NCBI GenBank assembly: GCA_900544265.1
Contig: UQUQ01000011.1
Coordinates: forward strand, 1-60,783
Direction: 5' to 3'
From: an uncultured Alistipes sp.
GTDB taxonomy: Bacteria; Bacteroidota; Bacteroidia; Bacteroidales; Rikenellaceae
DNA length: 60,783 nt
This document shows positions 34,297 to 43,134 of the stretch, piece after piece (position 1 is the first letter of the stretch; each line of letters begins with the position of its first letter). Both the position numbers and the translations under genes were made by a program. A model generated the notes under the pieces. It was not told the DNA's origin. It saw only the letters and a program-made list of their open reading frames with translations, and searched no databases.

Positions 34297-35499
34297 TTAT
34301 CTTACGCGCAGCGTGCGGCCGATGCGCAGGATCGTCGTCGACTTGATGCCGTTCAGGCGGCAGATGTTCGAGACCGTGGTGCCGTAGCGGCGGGCAAGAG
34401 CACCCAGCGTATCGCCCGAGCGGATGCGGTGGTAGCGCATGGCTGCCTTTTCGGCTGCCTCCTTCTTGTCCTGCTCCTCGTTGGCGATCTCGTCCTCGAA
34501 ATCCTGCCCGGCATTGGAGTAGATGCTGAAGAAGGACTTTTTCAGCAGGAAGGTCTCGCGGCAGAGCATGCCGTTCTTGAAGTCGATCAGCCGCTCGGGA
34601 TCGAACGCCTGTCCGTAGTAGCGGGTCTCGAAGTGCAGGTGGGGCCCCGTCGAACGGCCCGTCGAACCGCCCAGCCCGATCACCTCGCCCGCCTCGACCC
34701 ACTGTCCCGGCTCGGCCAGCCGCTCGGAGAGGTGGCCGTAGTAGGTCTCCAGCCCGTTGTCGTGGCGGATGATGACCAGATTGCCGTAGCCGCGCACATA
34801 CTTCGAGATGCGCACGCGCCCGCAGAAGGTCGCATAGACCGGGTCGCCCATCTTGAGCGGCAAGTCCACGCCCTGGTGGCGGCGTCCGCGGCGCGGTCCG
34901 TACTTGCCGCGCGGGTTGACCGCACCCTGATACGGGCAGTGGTAGCTGCGCGTCGAGTCGATCAGGTCGATGACCACCGACTGCGGCATGGCGGCGATGT
35001 TGACCGACTGGTACGGGAAGAGCGACTCGGTGTCCCAGTACTTCTCGAAGATCGTGCTGTCCTTCGCCACGGCGCGGTTGCGGACATATTTCCACGTGTT
35101 GTTGCCGTAGAGAATGACGTAGAGGGCGTCGTTGCCCGAGTTGAGCGTGTCGATGACCGTCAGGCCGTTCGTATCGAACGTCGACTCGATCTGCTTGCGC
35201 TCGAGGCGCAGGCGCAGCGTGGCGACGGAGTCTTCGGCCCGCTGCTCGGGCGTGAGCTCCGCCTCGGGGGTCCGGTTTGCCGCATTGCGCGCCGCAAGGA
35301 GCGTCTCGCTGCGGTCGAGCAGCTGCTGCAGCGAGTCGATCAGCACGCTCTGCGTGTCGGAGAGCCGGCGCAGCGAATCAGCCTCGGCCATCGCCTCGAC
35401 GGCCTGTTGTTGTAGTTCGGCGCGCGAGGGACGTGCCGTGCGTGCCCCGGCGGTGAGTGCCGTCGCGAGGACGGCCAGTGTCAGCAGGTATCTTTTCAT
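34297..35499 (-). CDS. M23 peptidoglycan endopeptidase with C-terminal LysM
   Basis: 400 residues. Signal peptide at 1-19, a coiled-coil region at about 27-70, a linker domain, then the M23 (LytM) domain at about 190-300 with H208 and D212 in RHQGVDLPLK, H256 in YYGHLSE and H289 in GPHLHFE, so the zinc site is complete. A LysM repeat closes the protein (YHRIRSGDTLGALARRYGTT, 356-375, to 399). Probably a periplasmic cell-wall hydrolase that cuts peptide crosslinks during growth or division. It follows DUF3109 by 42 bp, last in the yicC operon. Confidence 0.94.
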   Translation of the reverse strand: MKRYLLTLAVLATALTAGARTARPSRAELQQQAVEAMAEADSLRRLSDTQSVLIDSLQQLLDRSETLLAARNAANRTPEAELTPEQRAEDSVATLRLRLERKQIESTFDTNGLTVIDTLNSGNDALYVILYGNNTWKYVRNRAVAKDSTIFEKYWDTESLFPYQSVNIAAMPQSVVIDLIDSTRSYHCPYQGAVNPRGKYGPRRGRRHQGVDLPLKMGDPVYATFCGRVRISKYVRGYGNLVIIRHDNGLETYYGHLSERLAEPGQWVEAGEVIGLGGSTGRSTGPHLHFETRYYGQAFDPERLIDFKNGMLCRETFLLKKSFFSIYSNAGQDFEDEIANEEQDKKEAAEKAAMRYHRIRSGDTLGALARRYGTTVSNICRLNGIKSTTILRIGRTLRVR

Positions 35500-35541
35500 T
35501 CCATGTTCTCTTTTGCGGTTCGGGAGGGCGTCCCTGCCCTC

Positions 35542-36117
35542 CTACTGTTGTTTGAGCAGCTCCTCGGCAGCCTCCAGCGCACGGTAGAACTCCTCGCCGA
35601 AGCGGCGGATGATCGGCTCGCGCAGCGACTTGTAGACCGGGATGCCCAGTTTGCGGCCGCGGACCCGGGCCGCCTCGCAGACCGACCAGCGGTGGTTGTT
35701 CAGTCCGATCGTGCCGTTCGAGAAGCGCATCAGGCGGATCGGATAGAGGTGGCACGAGATCGGCTTGCGGAAGGTCGTGCGACCCTCCTGCCACGCCTTC
35801 TCGATGGCGCAGAACGTCACGCCGTCCTCGCCGCGGCAGGCGTAGGCGCACTCGGCGTCGTTGACCAGCGGCGTGGTGTAGTCGCCCTCCTCGTCCACGA
35901 CCATGAAGCCCTGCCGCTCGACGGCCTCGATCCCCTCCGCTGTCATGCAGGGACGGTAGTTCGGATATTCGCGCTCGAGCGTGTCGACCTCGTCGATCTC
36001 GAGCGGTGCGCCCGCATTGCCCTCGACACAGCAGATGCCCTTGCAGGCCGCCAGGTCGCAGGCGAAGCACTCGCGCAGCAGGTCCGCGCTGACGATTTTG
36101 TCGTCGATCTCGATCAT
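35542..36117 (-). CDS. DUF3109 cysteine-rich protein
   Basis: 191 residues. Family-typical Cys cluster at the N-terminus (ECFACDLAACKGICCVEGNAG, about 16-36) and further Cys in AYACRGEDGVTFC and KPISCHLYPIRL, so eight or more conserved cysteines are present; this suggests an Fe-S or zinc site. Function unknown. Its ATG overlaps the ddl stop codon (ATGA), indicating translational coupling. The longer open frame upstream lies inside ddl and was rejected. Confidence 0.9.
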   Translation of the reverse strand: MIEIDDKIVSADLLRECFACDLAACKGICCVEGNAGAPLEIDEVDTLEREYPNYRPCMTAEGIEAVERQGFMVVDEEGDYTTPLVNDAECAYACRGEDGVTFCAIEKAWQEGRTTFRKPISCHLYPIRLMRFSNGTIGLNNHRWSVCEAARVRGRKLGIPVYKSLREPIIRRFGEEFYRALEAAEELLKQQ

Positions 36118-37100
36118 TTGCGGCAGGTGTCGGCGATGATGAGGTCGTAGAGCTCCCCGAGCGTCATGCCCATCTGGCGCACCTGCTTCGGGACGATGCT
36201 TCCGGCGCTCATGCCCGGGATGGAGTTCAGCTCGATGAAGTAGGGACGGCCCTCGGGCGTGACGATGAAGTCCACGCGCACGACGCCCGAGCAGCGGCAG
36301 GCGCGGTAGGCTTCGCGCGTCATGCGGTTGAGCTCGCGGCGGACCGATTCGTCGATCGGCGCCGGGGTGATCTCGTCGGAGAGCCCCGCCGTGTACTTGG
36401 CCTCGTAGTCGAAGAAGTCCTTTTTGGGGACGATCTCCGTGATCGGGAAGAGGTACTCGCGGCCCCCTGCCACGAGGATGCCGCAACCCATCTCGCGGCC
36501 CGTGATGCACTCCTCGATGAGGATCTCGTCGCCCTGTGCGAAGGCGGCGTCGACGGCTGCGGGCAGCTCTTCGGCCGTGAGGACCTTCGTCACGCCGAAC
36601 GACGAGCCGTTGGCATTGGGCTTCACGAAGAGCGGAAGGCCCAGCCCGGCGACGATGCGCGCCGGATCGTAGGCCTCGCCGCGGCGCAGGAAGATCTCCC
36701 GCGCGAGCGGAATGCCGCGGCCGGCGAGCGTGCGCTTGGTCGTGATCTTGTCGAAGGTGATGACCGACGAGGTCATCGAGCACGACGAATAGGGAATGCC
36801 CATCATGTCGAGGTAGCCCTGCAGGCGTCCGTCCTCGCCCGGCGTGCCGTGGATGATGATGAGCGCATAGTCGAAGACCTTTCGCACCCCGTCGACCGTG
36901 AGCGAAAAGTCGTTCTTGTCGAGCTGCCACTGCCGGCCGTCGGGGGCCGTGTAGTGCCAGTCGCGGTGGTGCAGGTCGATGACCGTGATGTCGTATTTCG
37001 TGTGATCGAGCGCCGCCTCGATCTGTGCGGCGCTCTGCAGGGCGATCTCCCGCTCGGGGGAGTCGCCGCCTGCCAGAAGGGCAATCTTGAGTCTTTCCAT
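36114..37100 (-). CDS. ddl: D-alanine--D-alanine ligase
   Basis: ATP-grasp enzyme making the D-Ala-D-Ala dipeptide for peptidoglycan. 328 residues. GGDSPEREIALQSA near the N-terminus, HGTPGEDGRLQGYLDMMGIPYSSCS with the substrate-binding region, KPNANGSSFGVTKV (ATP loop), RVDFIVTPEGRPYFIELNSIPGMSAGS (metal-binding end). All Ddl landmarks are present. Its start overlaps the nadD stop (TGATG) and its stop overlaps the DUF3109 start, so expression is tightly coupled. Confidence 0.97.
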   Translation of the reverse strand: MERLKIALLAGGDSPEREIALQSAAQIEAALDHTKYDITVIDLHHRDWHYTAPDGRQWQLDKNDFSLTVDGVRKVFDYALIIIHGTPGEDGRLQGYLDMMGIPYSSCSMTSSVITFDKITTKRTLAGRGIPLAREIFLRRGEAYDPARIVAGLGLPLFVKPNANGSSFGVTKVLTAEELPAAVDAAFAQGDEILIEECITGREMGCGILVAGGREYLFPITEIVPKKDFFDYEAKYTAGLSDEITPAPIDESVRRELNRMTREAYRACRCSGVVRVDFIVTPEGRPYFIELNSIPGMSAGSIVPKQVRQMGMTLGELYDLIIADTCRK

Positions 37101-37909
37101 CAGGGGTTGTAGATGTCTTTGTATCGGAATTCCAGAATCTCGCGGATCATGCCGGCATACTGCGCGGCCTCGGTGGCCGCGGGGTCGAGCGCCAGCACGC
37201 GGTTGAAGTCGTTGAGGGCCCGGCCCCACTCGTTGAGCCGGTAGTGGAGCTTGCCGCGCGTCAGGAGCAGCTGCCGATCGTCGGGGGTTTTCTCTATCTG
37301 TACGGTGAGCGCCGCAACGAGGTCGGCGGGGCTCCAGAGCCCCTTCTCCCGGATGTACTCCGCGACGGAGGGGGCGACCATCCCGGTGATCGGCTCGCCC
37401 TGCGCGACGCGCAGGCGGATGTCGGTGGCCGAGATGTCGAGCAGCGGCGCGTCGTCAAGCAGCGTGATGCGGTCGGTGAAGCGGTCGATGCGCTCCCCGC
37501 GCCGCGGATAGACGTAGATCGGATAGTCGAAGAGCCGTTCGTACTCCTTCCAGCCGTCGAGTGCGGCGATCTGGTCTCCGCCCATGAGGATCGCAAAGCG
37601 CATCCGCCCGCCGCACTCCTTTTCGAGGAAGTGCAGCGTGTCGACCGTATAGGAGGGGTGCGGCAGCAGGAACTCCACGGCCGAAGCCTTGATCCGGTCG
37701 GGGTATTTCGAGGCGGCGCAGGCCCGCTCGGCCATCTCGAAGCGGTCCATCTCGGGAGCCAGCTCCGCGGCCTCCTTGTAGGGGCTCTGCGGCGAGACGA
37801 TCAGCACGACCTCGTCGCACAGGTTGCGTTCGACGGCGTATTCGGCCAGGGCGATGTGCCCGTTGTGCACCGGGTTGAACGACCCGAAGTAGAGCAGTTC
37901 GCGTGTCAT
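37100..37909 (-). CDS. nadD: Nicotinate-nucleotide adenylyltransferase with TPR-like tail
   Basis: Forms deamido-NAD from nicotinate mononucleotide and ATP. 269 residues, about 70 longer than usual. The adenylyltransferase domain is at 1-195 with GSFNPVHNGHIALAEYA (9-25, HxGH nucleotide-binding motif), GGDQIAALDGW (110-120) and DISATDIRLRV (158-168, ISSTxIR-like). Residues about 205-269 look like a TPR helix pair (LLLTRGKLHYRLNEWGRALN) ending in EILEFRYKDIYNP, a tail otherwise found on small TPR proteins of Bacteroidetes. Start and stop overlap gmk and ddl. Confidence 0.94.
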   Translation of the reverse strand: MTRELLYFGSFNPVHNGHIALAEYAVERNLCDEVVLIVSPQSPYKEAAELAPEMDRFEMAERACAASKYPDRIKASAVEFLLPHPSYTVDTLHFLEKECGGRMRFAILMGGDQIAALDGWKEYERLFDYPIYVYPRRGERIDRFTDRITLLDDAPLLDISATDIRLRVAQGEPITGMVAPSVAEYIREKGLWSPADLVAALTVQIEKTPDDRQLLLTRGKLHYRLNEWGRALNDFNRVLALDPAATEAAQYAGMIREILEFRYKDIYNP

Positions 37910-38475
37910 GACTGGCGGGCGATGAAGCGGTCGAGAATGGTGCAGACCTCCTCCACGGCGTCGTCGAGGCGGTCGTTGATGACCGTGTGGTCGAACTCCG
38001 GGGCCTTCGTCAGCTCGAACTCGGCCTTCGCCACGCGGCGTTCGATCACCTCCGGCGTGTCCGTGCCGCGCCCCTCGAGGCGGCGGCGCAGCTCCTCGAT
38101 CGAGGGCGGCATGATGAAGATCGAGCAGGCGTCGGCGCCGAAGATGCGCTTGAGGTTGATGCCGCCCATGACGTCGACGTCGAAGAGGATGATGTGTCCC
38201 TTGTCCCAGATACGCTCGACCTCGCTGCGCAGCGTGCCGTAGCAGGTGCCCTGGTAGACCTCCTCCCACTCGACGAAGCGTCCCTCGGCGACGGCCTTGC
38301 GGAAGGCCTCCTGCGTGAGGAAGTAGTAGTCCACGCCGTCGCGTTCGGTGCCGCGCGGCGCCCGGCTCGTGGCCGAGACGGAGAATTCAAACTGCGGATA
38401 GCGTGCCAGCAGGCGGTGCACGATCGTGGTCTTGCCCGATCCGCTCGGGGCGGAGAATATGACGACCTGGCCCAT
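37906..38475 (-). CDS. gmk: Guanylate kinase
   Basis: Phosphorylates GMP to GDP, upstream of GTP and (p)ppGpp. 189 residues. P-loop SAPSGSGKTT at 8-17, SATSRAPRGTERDGVDYYFL (GMP-binding region), and DVDVMGGINLKR. Its ATG overlaps the yicC stop by 1 bp and its stop overlaps the nadD ATG. The yicC-gmk order is conserved across many bacteria. Confidence 0.97.
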   Translation of the reverse strand: MGQVVIFSAPSGSGKTTIVHRLLARYPQFEFSVSATSRAPRGTERDGVDYYFLTQEAFRKAVAEGRFVEWEEVYQGTCYGTLRSEVERIWDKGHIILFDVDVMGGINLKRIFGADACSIFIMPPSIEELRRRLEGRGTDTPEVIERRVAKAEFELTKAPEFDHTVINDRLDDAVEEVCTILDRFIARQS

Positions 38476-39347
38476 CAGAGAATGTTCAATACCTGTTCCT
38501 TGATCTTCTCCAGCTCGTCCTTCATCTTGACGACGAGGATCTGGACGTTCGTTTCGTTGGCTTTCGAGCCCATGGTGTTGATCTCGCGGCCCATCTCCTG
38601 GGCGATGAAGCCCAGCTTGCGGCCGACGCCCTCCTCGCCCGCGGCCACCTCGCGGAAGTAGCGGCAGTGGTTCGTCAGCCGCACCTTCTCCTCGGTGATG
38701 TCGAGTTTCTCGAGGTAGAAGATCATCTCCTGCTCGAGACGGTTGCTGTCGACGTCGACCTTCAGCTGTGCGAGGTTGTCCAGGATGCGTGCGCGGATGG
38801 TCTGCGTGCGGGCCTGCTCGAAGGGGACGACCTCCTCTTTGTACTGCTCGATCAGGTCGACGCGGCGCAGCAGGTCGGCAATCAGAATGGCCCCCTCCTG
38901 CGCGCGGAAGGCGTCGAGGTGTGCGGCGGCGGCCTCCGCGGCGGAGAGGAGCGCGGCGTGTTCCTCGTCGGAGACCGTTTCCGATTCGGCCGAGACGACC
39001 TCGGGCATGCGCAGGATGGCCGGCACGAGCGTGTCGTAGTCGGCGTCGATGCCCGCATAGGCGAGCGTATCGTTCATCTGGCGGAGGTATTCGCGGAAGA
39101 GTTCACGGTTGATGCGCGCCGGGGTTTCGACGCGCTGCGACTCGACGTTGACGAAGACGTCGACCTTGCCGCGCTGCACGGTGCGGGCGATCAGCGTGCG
39201 CAGTTCGTATTCCGACTGCCGGTAGACGGACGGCAGGCGCAGGTTGAGGTCCAACTGCTTGGAATTCAGCGAGCGGATCTCGACCGTGATCTTTTTGTTC
39301 TGAAACGTGGCTTCGCCCTTGCCGAAGCCCGTCATGGATTTTATCAT
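38475..39347 (-). CDS. yicC: YicC/YloC-family endoribonuclease
   Basis: 290 residues. N-terminal YicC domain MIKSMTGFGKGEATFQNK and EIRSLNSKQLDLNLRLP (23-39), C-terminal DUF1732 with EKLDITEEKVRLTNHCRYF and GRKLGFIAQEMGREINTMGSKAN. Family members are reported as metal-dependent endoribonucleases acting on RNA. First gene of the yicC-gmk-nadD-ddl-DUF3109-M23 operon, with a TAAATTTG box 24 bp upstream. Confidence 0.94.
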   Translation of the reverse strand: MIKSMTGFGKGEATFQNKKITVEIRSLNSKQLDLNLRLPSVYRQSEYELRTLIARTVQRGKVDVFVNVESQRVETPARINRELFREYLRQMNDTLAYAGIDADYDTLVPAILRMPEVVSAESETVSDEEHAALLSAAEAAAAHLDAFRAQEGAILIADLLRRVDLIEQYKEEVVPFEQARTQTIRARILDNLAQLKVDVDSNRLEQEMIFYLEKLDITEEKVRLTNHCRYFREVAAGEEGVGRKLGFIAQEMGREINTMGSKANETNVQILVVKMKDELEKIKEQVLNIL

Positions 39348-39370
39348 GGCGCGGAAGCATTAAATTTCGG

Positions 39371-39378
39371 CAAATTTA
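39371..39378 (-). promoter_or_regulatory. -7 element for the yicC operon
   Basis: TAAATTTG on the minus strand, 24 bp before the yicC ATG. No TTG at the expected -33 distance. Confidence 0.55.
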
Positions 39379-39439
39379 CAAAAAACTATTCAAAAATACG
39401 GAGCTTGCGTGCCCGGCGTAAAATTTATTTGCGCAAGGC

Positions 39440-39471
39440 TTGGGTTTTCGGAAATATATTTTATATATTTG
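39440..39471 (+). promoter_or_regulatory. Promoter of serC
   Basis: TTG at 39440-39442, a 21 bp spacer, then TATATTTG at 39464-39471, 55 bp before the serC ATG. Confidence 0.78.
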
Positions 39472-39526
39472 TGTTAGTAAAATAACAAACAAGAACCTGA
39501 ATACCCAAAATTCATTTCAAATCATT

Positions 39527-40600
39527 ATGAAAAAGCACAATTTCAATGCGGGACCTTCCATCCTGGCGGACGAGGTCATCGAAAATGCGGCCAAAGCGGT
39601 TCTGGATTTCAACGGTACGGGGCTTTCCGTGCTGTCGATTTCGCACCGATCGAAGGACTTCGACCAGGTGATGGCCGATGCCGATGCGCTTTTCCGTGAG
39701 CTGCTCCACATCCCCGACAACTACAAGATCATCTATCTGGGCGGCGGTGCGAGCACCTATTTCTATCAGATTCCCGCCAACTTCCTGGGTAAGAAGGCCG
39801 GATACGTCAATACGGGCGTATGGTCGAAGAAGGCCATCAAGGAGGCCAAGCGCTACGGCGAAGTGGAGGTGCTGGCTTCGTCCGAGGACCGCAACTTCAC
39901 CTATATCCCCAAGGGCTTTGCCATCCCGACGGATCTGGATTATCTGCACATCACGTCGAACAACACGATCTACGGTACGGAGTACCACGAGGATATCGAC
40001 TCGCCGGTGCCCCTGATCGCCGACATGTCGTCCGACATCCTCTCGCGCCCGGTCGACGTCACGAAGTACGCCATGATCTACGGCGGCGCGCAGAAGAACC
40101 TCGCACCCGCGGGCGTGGCCTTCGGCATCATCCGCGAGGATATGCTCGACCGCATCGTGCGTGACCTGCCGACGATGGTCAACTACCGCACGCACGTCGA
40201 GAACAACTCGATGTTCAACACGCCGCCCGTCTTCCCGATCTACGTGCTGAAGGAGACGCTGCGCTGGCTCAAGTCGATCGGCGGCGTAGCCGAAATCCAC
40301 CGCCGCAACGTCGCCAAGGCACAGCTGCTCTACGACGAGATCGACCGCAACCCGCTCTTCCGCGGCACGGTCGAGAAGGAGGACCGCTCGCTGATGAACA
40401 TCTGCTTTGTCATGGCCGACGGCTACGAGGAGCTGGCTCCCCTGTTCATGGAGGAGGCCAAGGCGCGCGGCATCGTCGGAATCAAGGGCCACCGTCTGGT
40501 GGGCGGCTTCCGCGCCTCGTGCTACAACGCCCTGCCGATCGAGAGCGTGCAGGTGCTCGTGGAGTGCATGCGCGAGTTCGCCGAAAAGCATGCCAAATAA
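39527..40600 (+). CDS. serC: Phosphoserine aminotransferase
   Basis: PLP enzyme converting 3-phosphohydroxypyruvate and glutamate to phosphoserine (also used in B6 synthesis). 357 residues. N-terminus [15 protein letters not shown] is diagnostic. PLP Lys190 is in [12 protein letters not shown], and the C-terminus has [18 protein letters not shown]. The ATG at 39527-39529 follows the promoter; an upstream in-frame ATG overlaps the -33 element. First gene of the serine cluster. Confidence 0.97.
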   Translation: MKKHNFNAGPSILADEVIENAAKAVLDFNGTGLSVLSISHRSKDFDQVMADADALFRELLHIPDNYKIIYLGGGASTYFYQIPANFLGKKAGYVNTGVWSKKAIKEAKRYGEVEVLASSEDRNFTYIPKGFAIPTDLDYLHITSNNTIYGTEYHEDIDSPVPLIADMSSDILSRPVDVTKYAMIYGGAQKNLAPAGVAFGIIREDMLDRIVRDLPTMVNYRTHVENNSMFNTPPVFPIYVLKETLRWLKSIGGVAEIHRRNVAKAQLLYDEIDRNPLFRGTVEKEDRSLMNICFVMADGYEELAPLFMEEAKARGIVGIKGHRLVGGFRASCYNALPIESVQVLVECMREFAEKHAK

Positions 40601-40708
40601 CGCGCCATGTCCATCATCACGCGTGTCCCGACCGGCTACGATACCCTTACCGGGGAGGTGAAGGCCTGGGATTATCATGAAGAGTTGAACATTGAAATCA
40701 AGAAAACG

Positions 40709-41629
40709 ATGAAAGTACTGGTTGCAACCGAAAAGCCCTTTGCCAAGAAGGCCGTCGACGGAATCCGCTCGATCGTCGAGGAGGCGGGTTACGAACTCGC
40801 CCTGCTGGAGAAGTATACCGACAAGACGCAGCTGCTGGAGGCGGTGGCCGATGTCGACGCCCTGATCGTGCGCAGCGACAAGGTGACGCGCGAGGTCATC
40901 GACGCGGCGCGGAACCTCCGCATCGTGGTGCGTGCCGGCGCGGGCTACGACAACGTGGACCTTGCCGCCGCCACCGAACGCGGCATCGTCGTGATGAATA
41001 CCCCGGGTCAGAACTCCAACGCCGTGGCGGAGCTGGCCATCGCGCTGATGATCTTCATGGCGCGCAACCGCTTCACCCCCGGCACGGGCTCCGAGATCCA
41101 GGGCAAGACGCTGGGTATCCACGCCTACGGCCACGTGGGCCGGCTGGTGGGCCGCAAGGGCAAGGCCCTCGGCATGGAGGTGATCGCCTACGATCCCTTC
41201 GTCGGGGAGGAGGTCTTCGCCGCCGACGGCGTGAAGCGTGTGGGCTCGATCGCCGAGTTGTACGCCTCGTCGGACTACCTGTCGCTGCACATCCCGGCCA
41301 CGGCCGAGACGAAGGGCTCGATCGGCTACGACCTGCTCATGTCGATGCCCAAGGGGGCGACGCTCGTCAACACGGCCCGCAAGGAGGTGATCGACGAAGA
41401 GGGCGTGCTGCGGGCGCTGACCGAGCGCGAGGATCTGAAGTACGTGACGGACATCGCCGCCGGCAATCAGGCGGAGCTGGACGAGAAGTTCGGCAAGCGG
41501 GTCTTCGCCACGCCCAAGAAGATGGGCGCCGAGACGGCCGAGGCCAACATCAACGCCGGTCTGGCCGCCGCACGGCAGATTGTCGACTTCTTCCGCACGG
41601 GCAACACCCGTTTCCAGGTCAACAAGTAA
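40709..41629 (+). CDS. serA: D-3-phosphoglycerate dehydrogenase (short form)
   Basis: First step of serine synthesis, NAD-dependent oxidation of 3-phosphoglycerate. 306 residues from this start, a short PGDH without ACT domain. NAD-binding GIHAYGHVGR at 136-145, VVRAGAGYDNVDL at 73-85 and catalytic Arg224 in NTARKEV. The usual His in TPHxG is replaced by Lys270 in FATPKKMGAETAEAN, as in other Bacteroidetes short PGDHs I know. An in-frame ATG at 40607, 7 bp after serC, would add 34 residues; I prefer the start giving MKVLVATEKPF, the family N-terminus. Confidence 0.93.
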   Translation: MKVLVATEKPFAKKAVDGIRSIVEEAGYELALLEKYTDKTQLLEAVADVDALIVRSDKVTREVIDAARNLRIVVRAGAGYDNVDLAAATERGIVVMNTPGQNSNAVAELAIALMIFMARNRFTPGTGSEIQGKTLGIHAYGHVGRLVGRKGKALGMEVIAYDPFVGEEVFAADGVKRVGSIAELYASSDYLSLHIPATAETKGSIGYDLLMSMPKGATLVNTARKEVIDEEGVLRALTEREDLKYVTDIAAGNQAELDEKFGKRVFATPKKMGAETAEANINAGLAAARQIVDFFRTGNTRFQVNK

Positions 41630-41647
41630 CGAAACGGCAACGCGGAG

Positions 41648-41679
41648 AGAGGCGGGTGGCGATTCCGACCCGCCTCTTT
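41648..41679 (+). terminator. Possible attenuating hairpin after serA
   Basis: 10 bp stem AGAGGCGGGT/ACCCGCCTCT with a 10-nt loop, followed by TTTCCGGTTTT. The T-run is broken, so partial read-through into DUF1015 is likely. Confidence 0.5.
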
Positions 41680-41735
41680 CCGGTTTTGCAGAACCCGAAC
41701 CAACCAACCCAGAACCCTGAACAACCGAAAAACTT

Positions 41736-42980
41736 ATGGTACGCATCAAACCTTTCCGCGGAATACGTCCTCCGAAGGAGCTTGCCTCCGAAGTGGCGTC
41801 GCGTCCCTACGACGTGCTGAACTCCGCCGAGGCGAAAGCCGAGGCCACGGAGCGCTCGCTCCTGCACATCATCAAGCCCGAGATCGATTTCGATCCGATC
41901 GCCGACGAACACTCGCAGCAGGTCTACGACCGGGCCGTCGAGAATTTTCGCCTGTGGCGCGAGCGGGGCTGGCTGCAGCAGGACCCCGAGGAGTACTACT
42001 ATATCTATGCGCAGACGATGGACGGCCGCACGCAGTACGGCCTGGCCATGTGCTGCCACTTCGAGGACTACCTCTCGGGTGCCATCAAGAAGCATGAGCT
42101 CACGCGCACCGACAAGGAGGAGGACCGCATGATCCACGTGCGCAACCAGCAGGCCAACATCGAGCCGGTCTTCTTCGCCTACCCCGACAACGCCGAGATC
42201 GACGCCATCGTCGACGAGGTGGTCCGGAACGAGGCGCCGGAGTACGACTTCACGGCCCCCGACGGCTTCGGCCACAAGCTGTGGGTGATCCGCGACCGGA
42301 AGAAGATCGACCGCATCACGGAGCTCTTCAAGGGGATTCCGGCCCTCTACGTGGCTGACGGACACCACCGCACGGCCGCCGCGGCCCGCGTGGGCGCCGA
42401 GTGCAAGGCGAAGAATCCGCACCATACGGGCGAGGAGGAGTACTGCTACTTCCTGGCGGTGACCTTCCCGGCCGGACAGCTGCGCATCATCGACTACAAC
42501 CGCGTGGTGAAGGACCTGAACGGCCTGACGCCCGCCGAGCTTTTGGACAAGCTCCGCGAGTCGTTCGTGGTCGAGGACAAGGGCACGGAGGAGTACCGTC
42601 CGACGGGGCTGCACAACTTCTCGATGTACCTCGAGGGGCACTGGTACAGCCTGACGGCCAAGCCCGGCACGTATGACGACAGCGACCCGATCGGGGTGCT
42701 CGACGTCACGGTGCTCTCGAATCTGGTGCTGGACCGCATCCTCGGCATCAAGGACCTGCGCACGTCGAAGCGCATCGACTTCGTGGGCGGCATCCGCGGC
42801 CTGGGCGAGCTGAAGCGCCGCGTCGACAGCGGCGAGATGAAGGTGGCCTTTGCGCTCTACCCCGTTTCGATGCAGCAGCTCATTAACATCGCCGATACGG
42901 GCAACATCATGCCACCGAAGACCACGTGGTTCGAGCCCAAGTTGCGCTCGGGCGTCGTGATCCACTCCTTTGCGGAGTAG
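41736..42980 (+). CDS. DUF1015 protein linked to serine synthesis
   Basis: 414 residues. Family start MVRIKPFRGIRPP with ASRPYDVLNSAEA. It contains ADGHHRTAAAAR, with D208-G-H-H-R212; a DGxHR-type motif is also seen in ParB/sulfiredoxin-fold proteins, including the archaeal free-serine kinase SerK. No other catalytic motif recognised. It follows serA by 106 bp in the same direction. The window has no serB, so a role in phosphoserine/serine phosphate chemistry is plausible; this is inference from position and one motif. Confidence 0.88.
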   Translation: MVRIKPFRGIRPPKELASEVASRPYDVLNSAEAKAEATERSLLHIIKPEIDFDPIADEHSQQVYDRAVENFRLWRERGWLQQDPEEYYYIYAQTMDGRTQYGLAMCCHFEDYLSGAIKKHELTRTDKEEDRMIHVRNQQANIEPVFFAYPDNAEIDAIVDEVVRNEAPEYDFTAPDGFGHKLWVIRDRKKIDRITELFKGIPALYVADGHHRTAAAARVGAECKAKNPHHTGEEEYCYFLAVTFPAGQLRIIDYNRVVKDLNGLTPAELLDKLRESFVVEDKGTEEYRPTGLHNFSMYLEGHWYSLTAKPGTYDDSDPIGVLDVTVLSNLVLDRILGIKDLRTSKRIDFVGGIRGLGELKRRVDSGEMKVAFALYPVSMQQLINIADTGNIMPPKTTWFEPKLRSGVVIHSFAE

Positions 42981-43005
42981 CTCCGCGGCGGAGCATGCAA
43001 CGAAT

Positions 43006-43044
43006 GCGGGAGCGGCCGGTTGTGCGGCGCTCCCGCGTTTTTTT
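43006..43044 (+). terminator. Intrinsic terminator of the serC-serA-DUF1015 cluster
   Basis: Stem GCGGGAGCG (43006-43014) and CGCTCCCGC (43028-43036), then G and seven T residues. Confidence 0.88.
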
Positions 43045-43076
43045 CTTTTGCCGAACGGCGTTTGACCGCCGAAAAA

Positions 43077-43107
43077 TTTGTCCGCAGGCATTATTTTCGT
43101 ATCTTTG
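43077..43107 (+). promoter_or_regulatory. Promoter of the first DUF805 gene
   Basis: TTTG at 43077-43080, a 19 bp spacer, then TATCTTTG at 43100-43107, 27 bp before the ATG. Confidence 0.83.
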
Positions 43108-43134
43108 ACCGGACGGAAAACAAGGGTTTCAGCT

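Noticed and set aside
41736..42980. Calling DUF1015 the missing phosphoserine phosphatase
   Set aside because: No phosphatase motif was seen and the rest of the genome is unknown, so only a hypothesis is offered.
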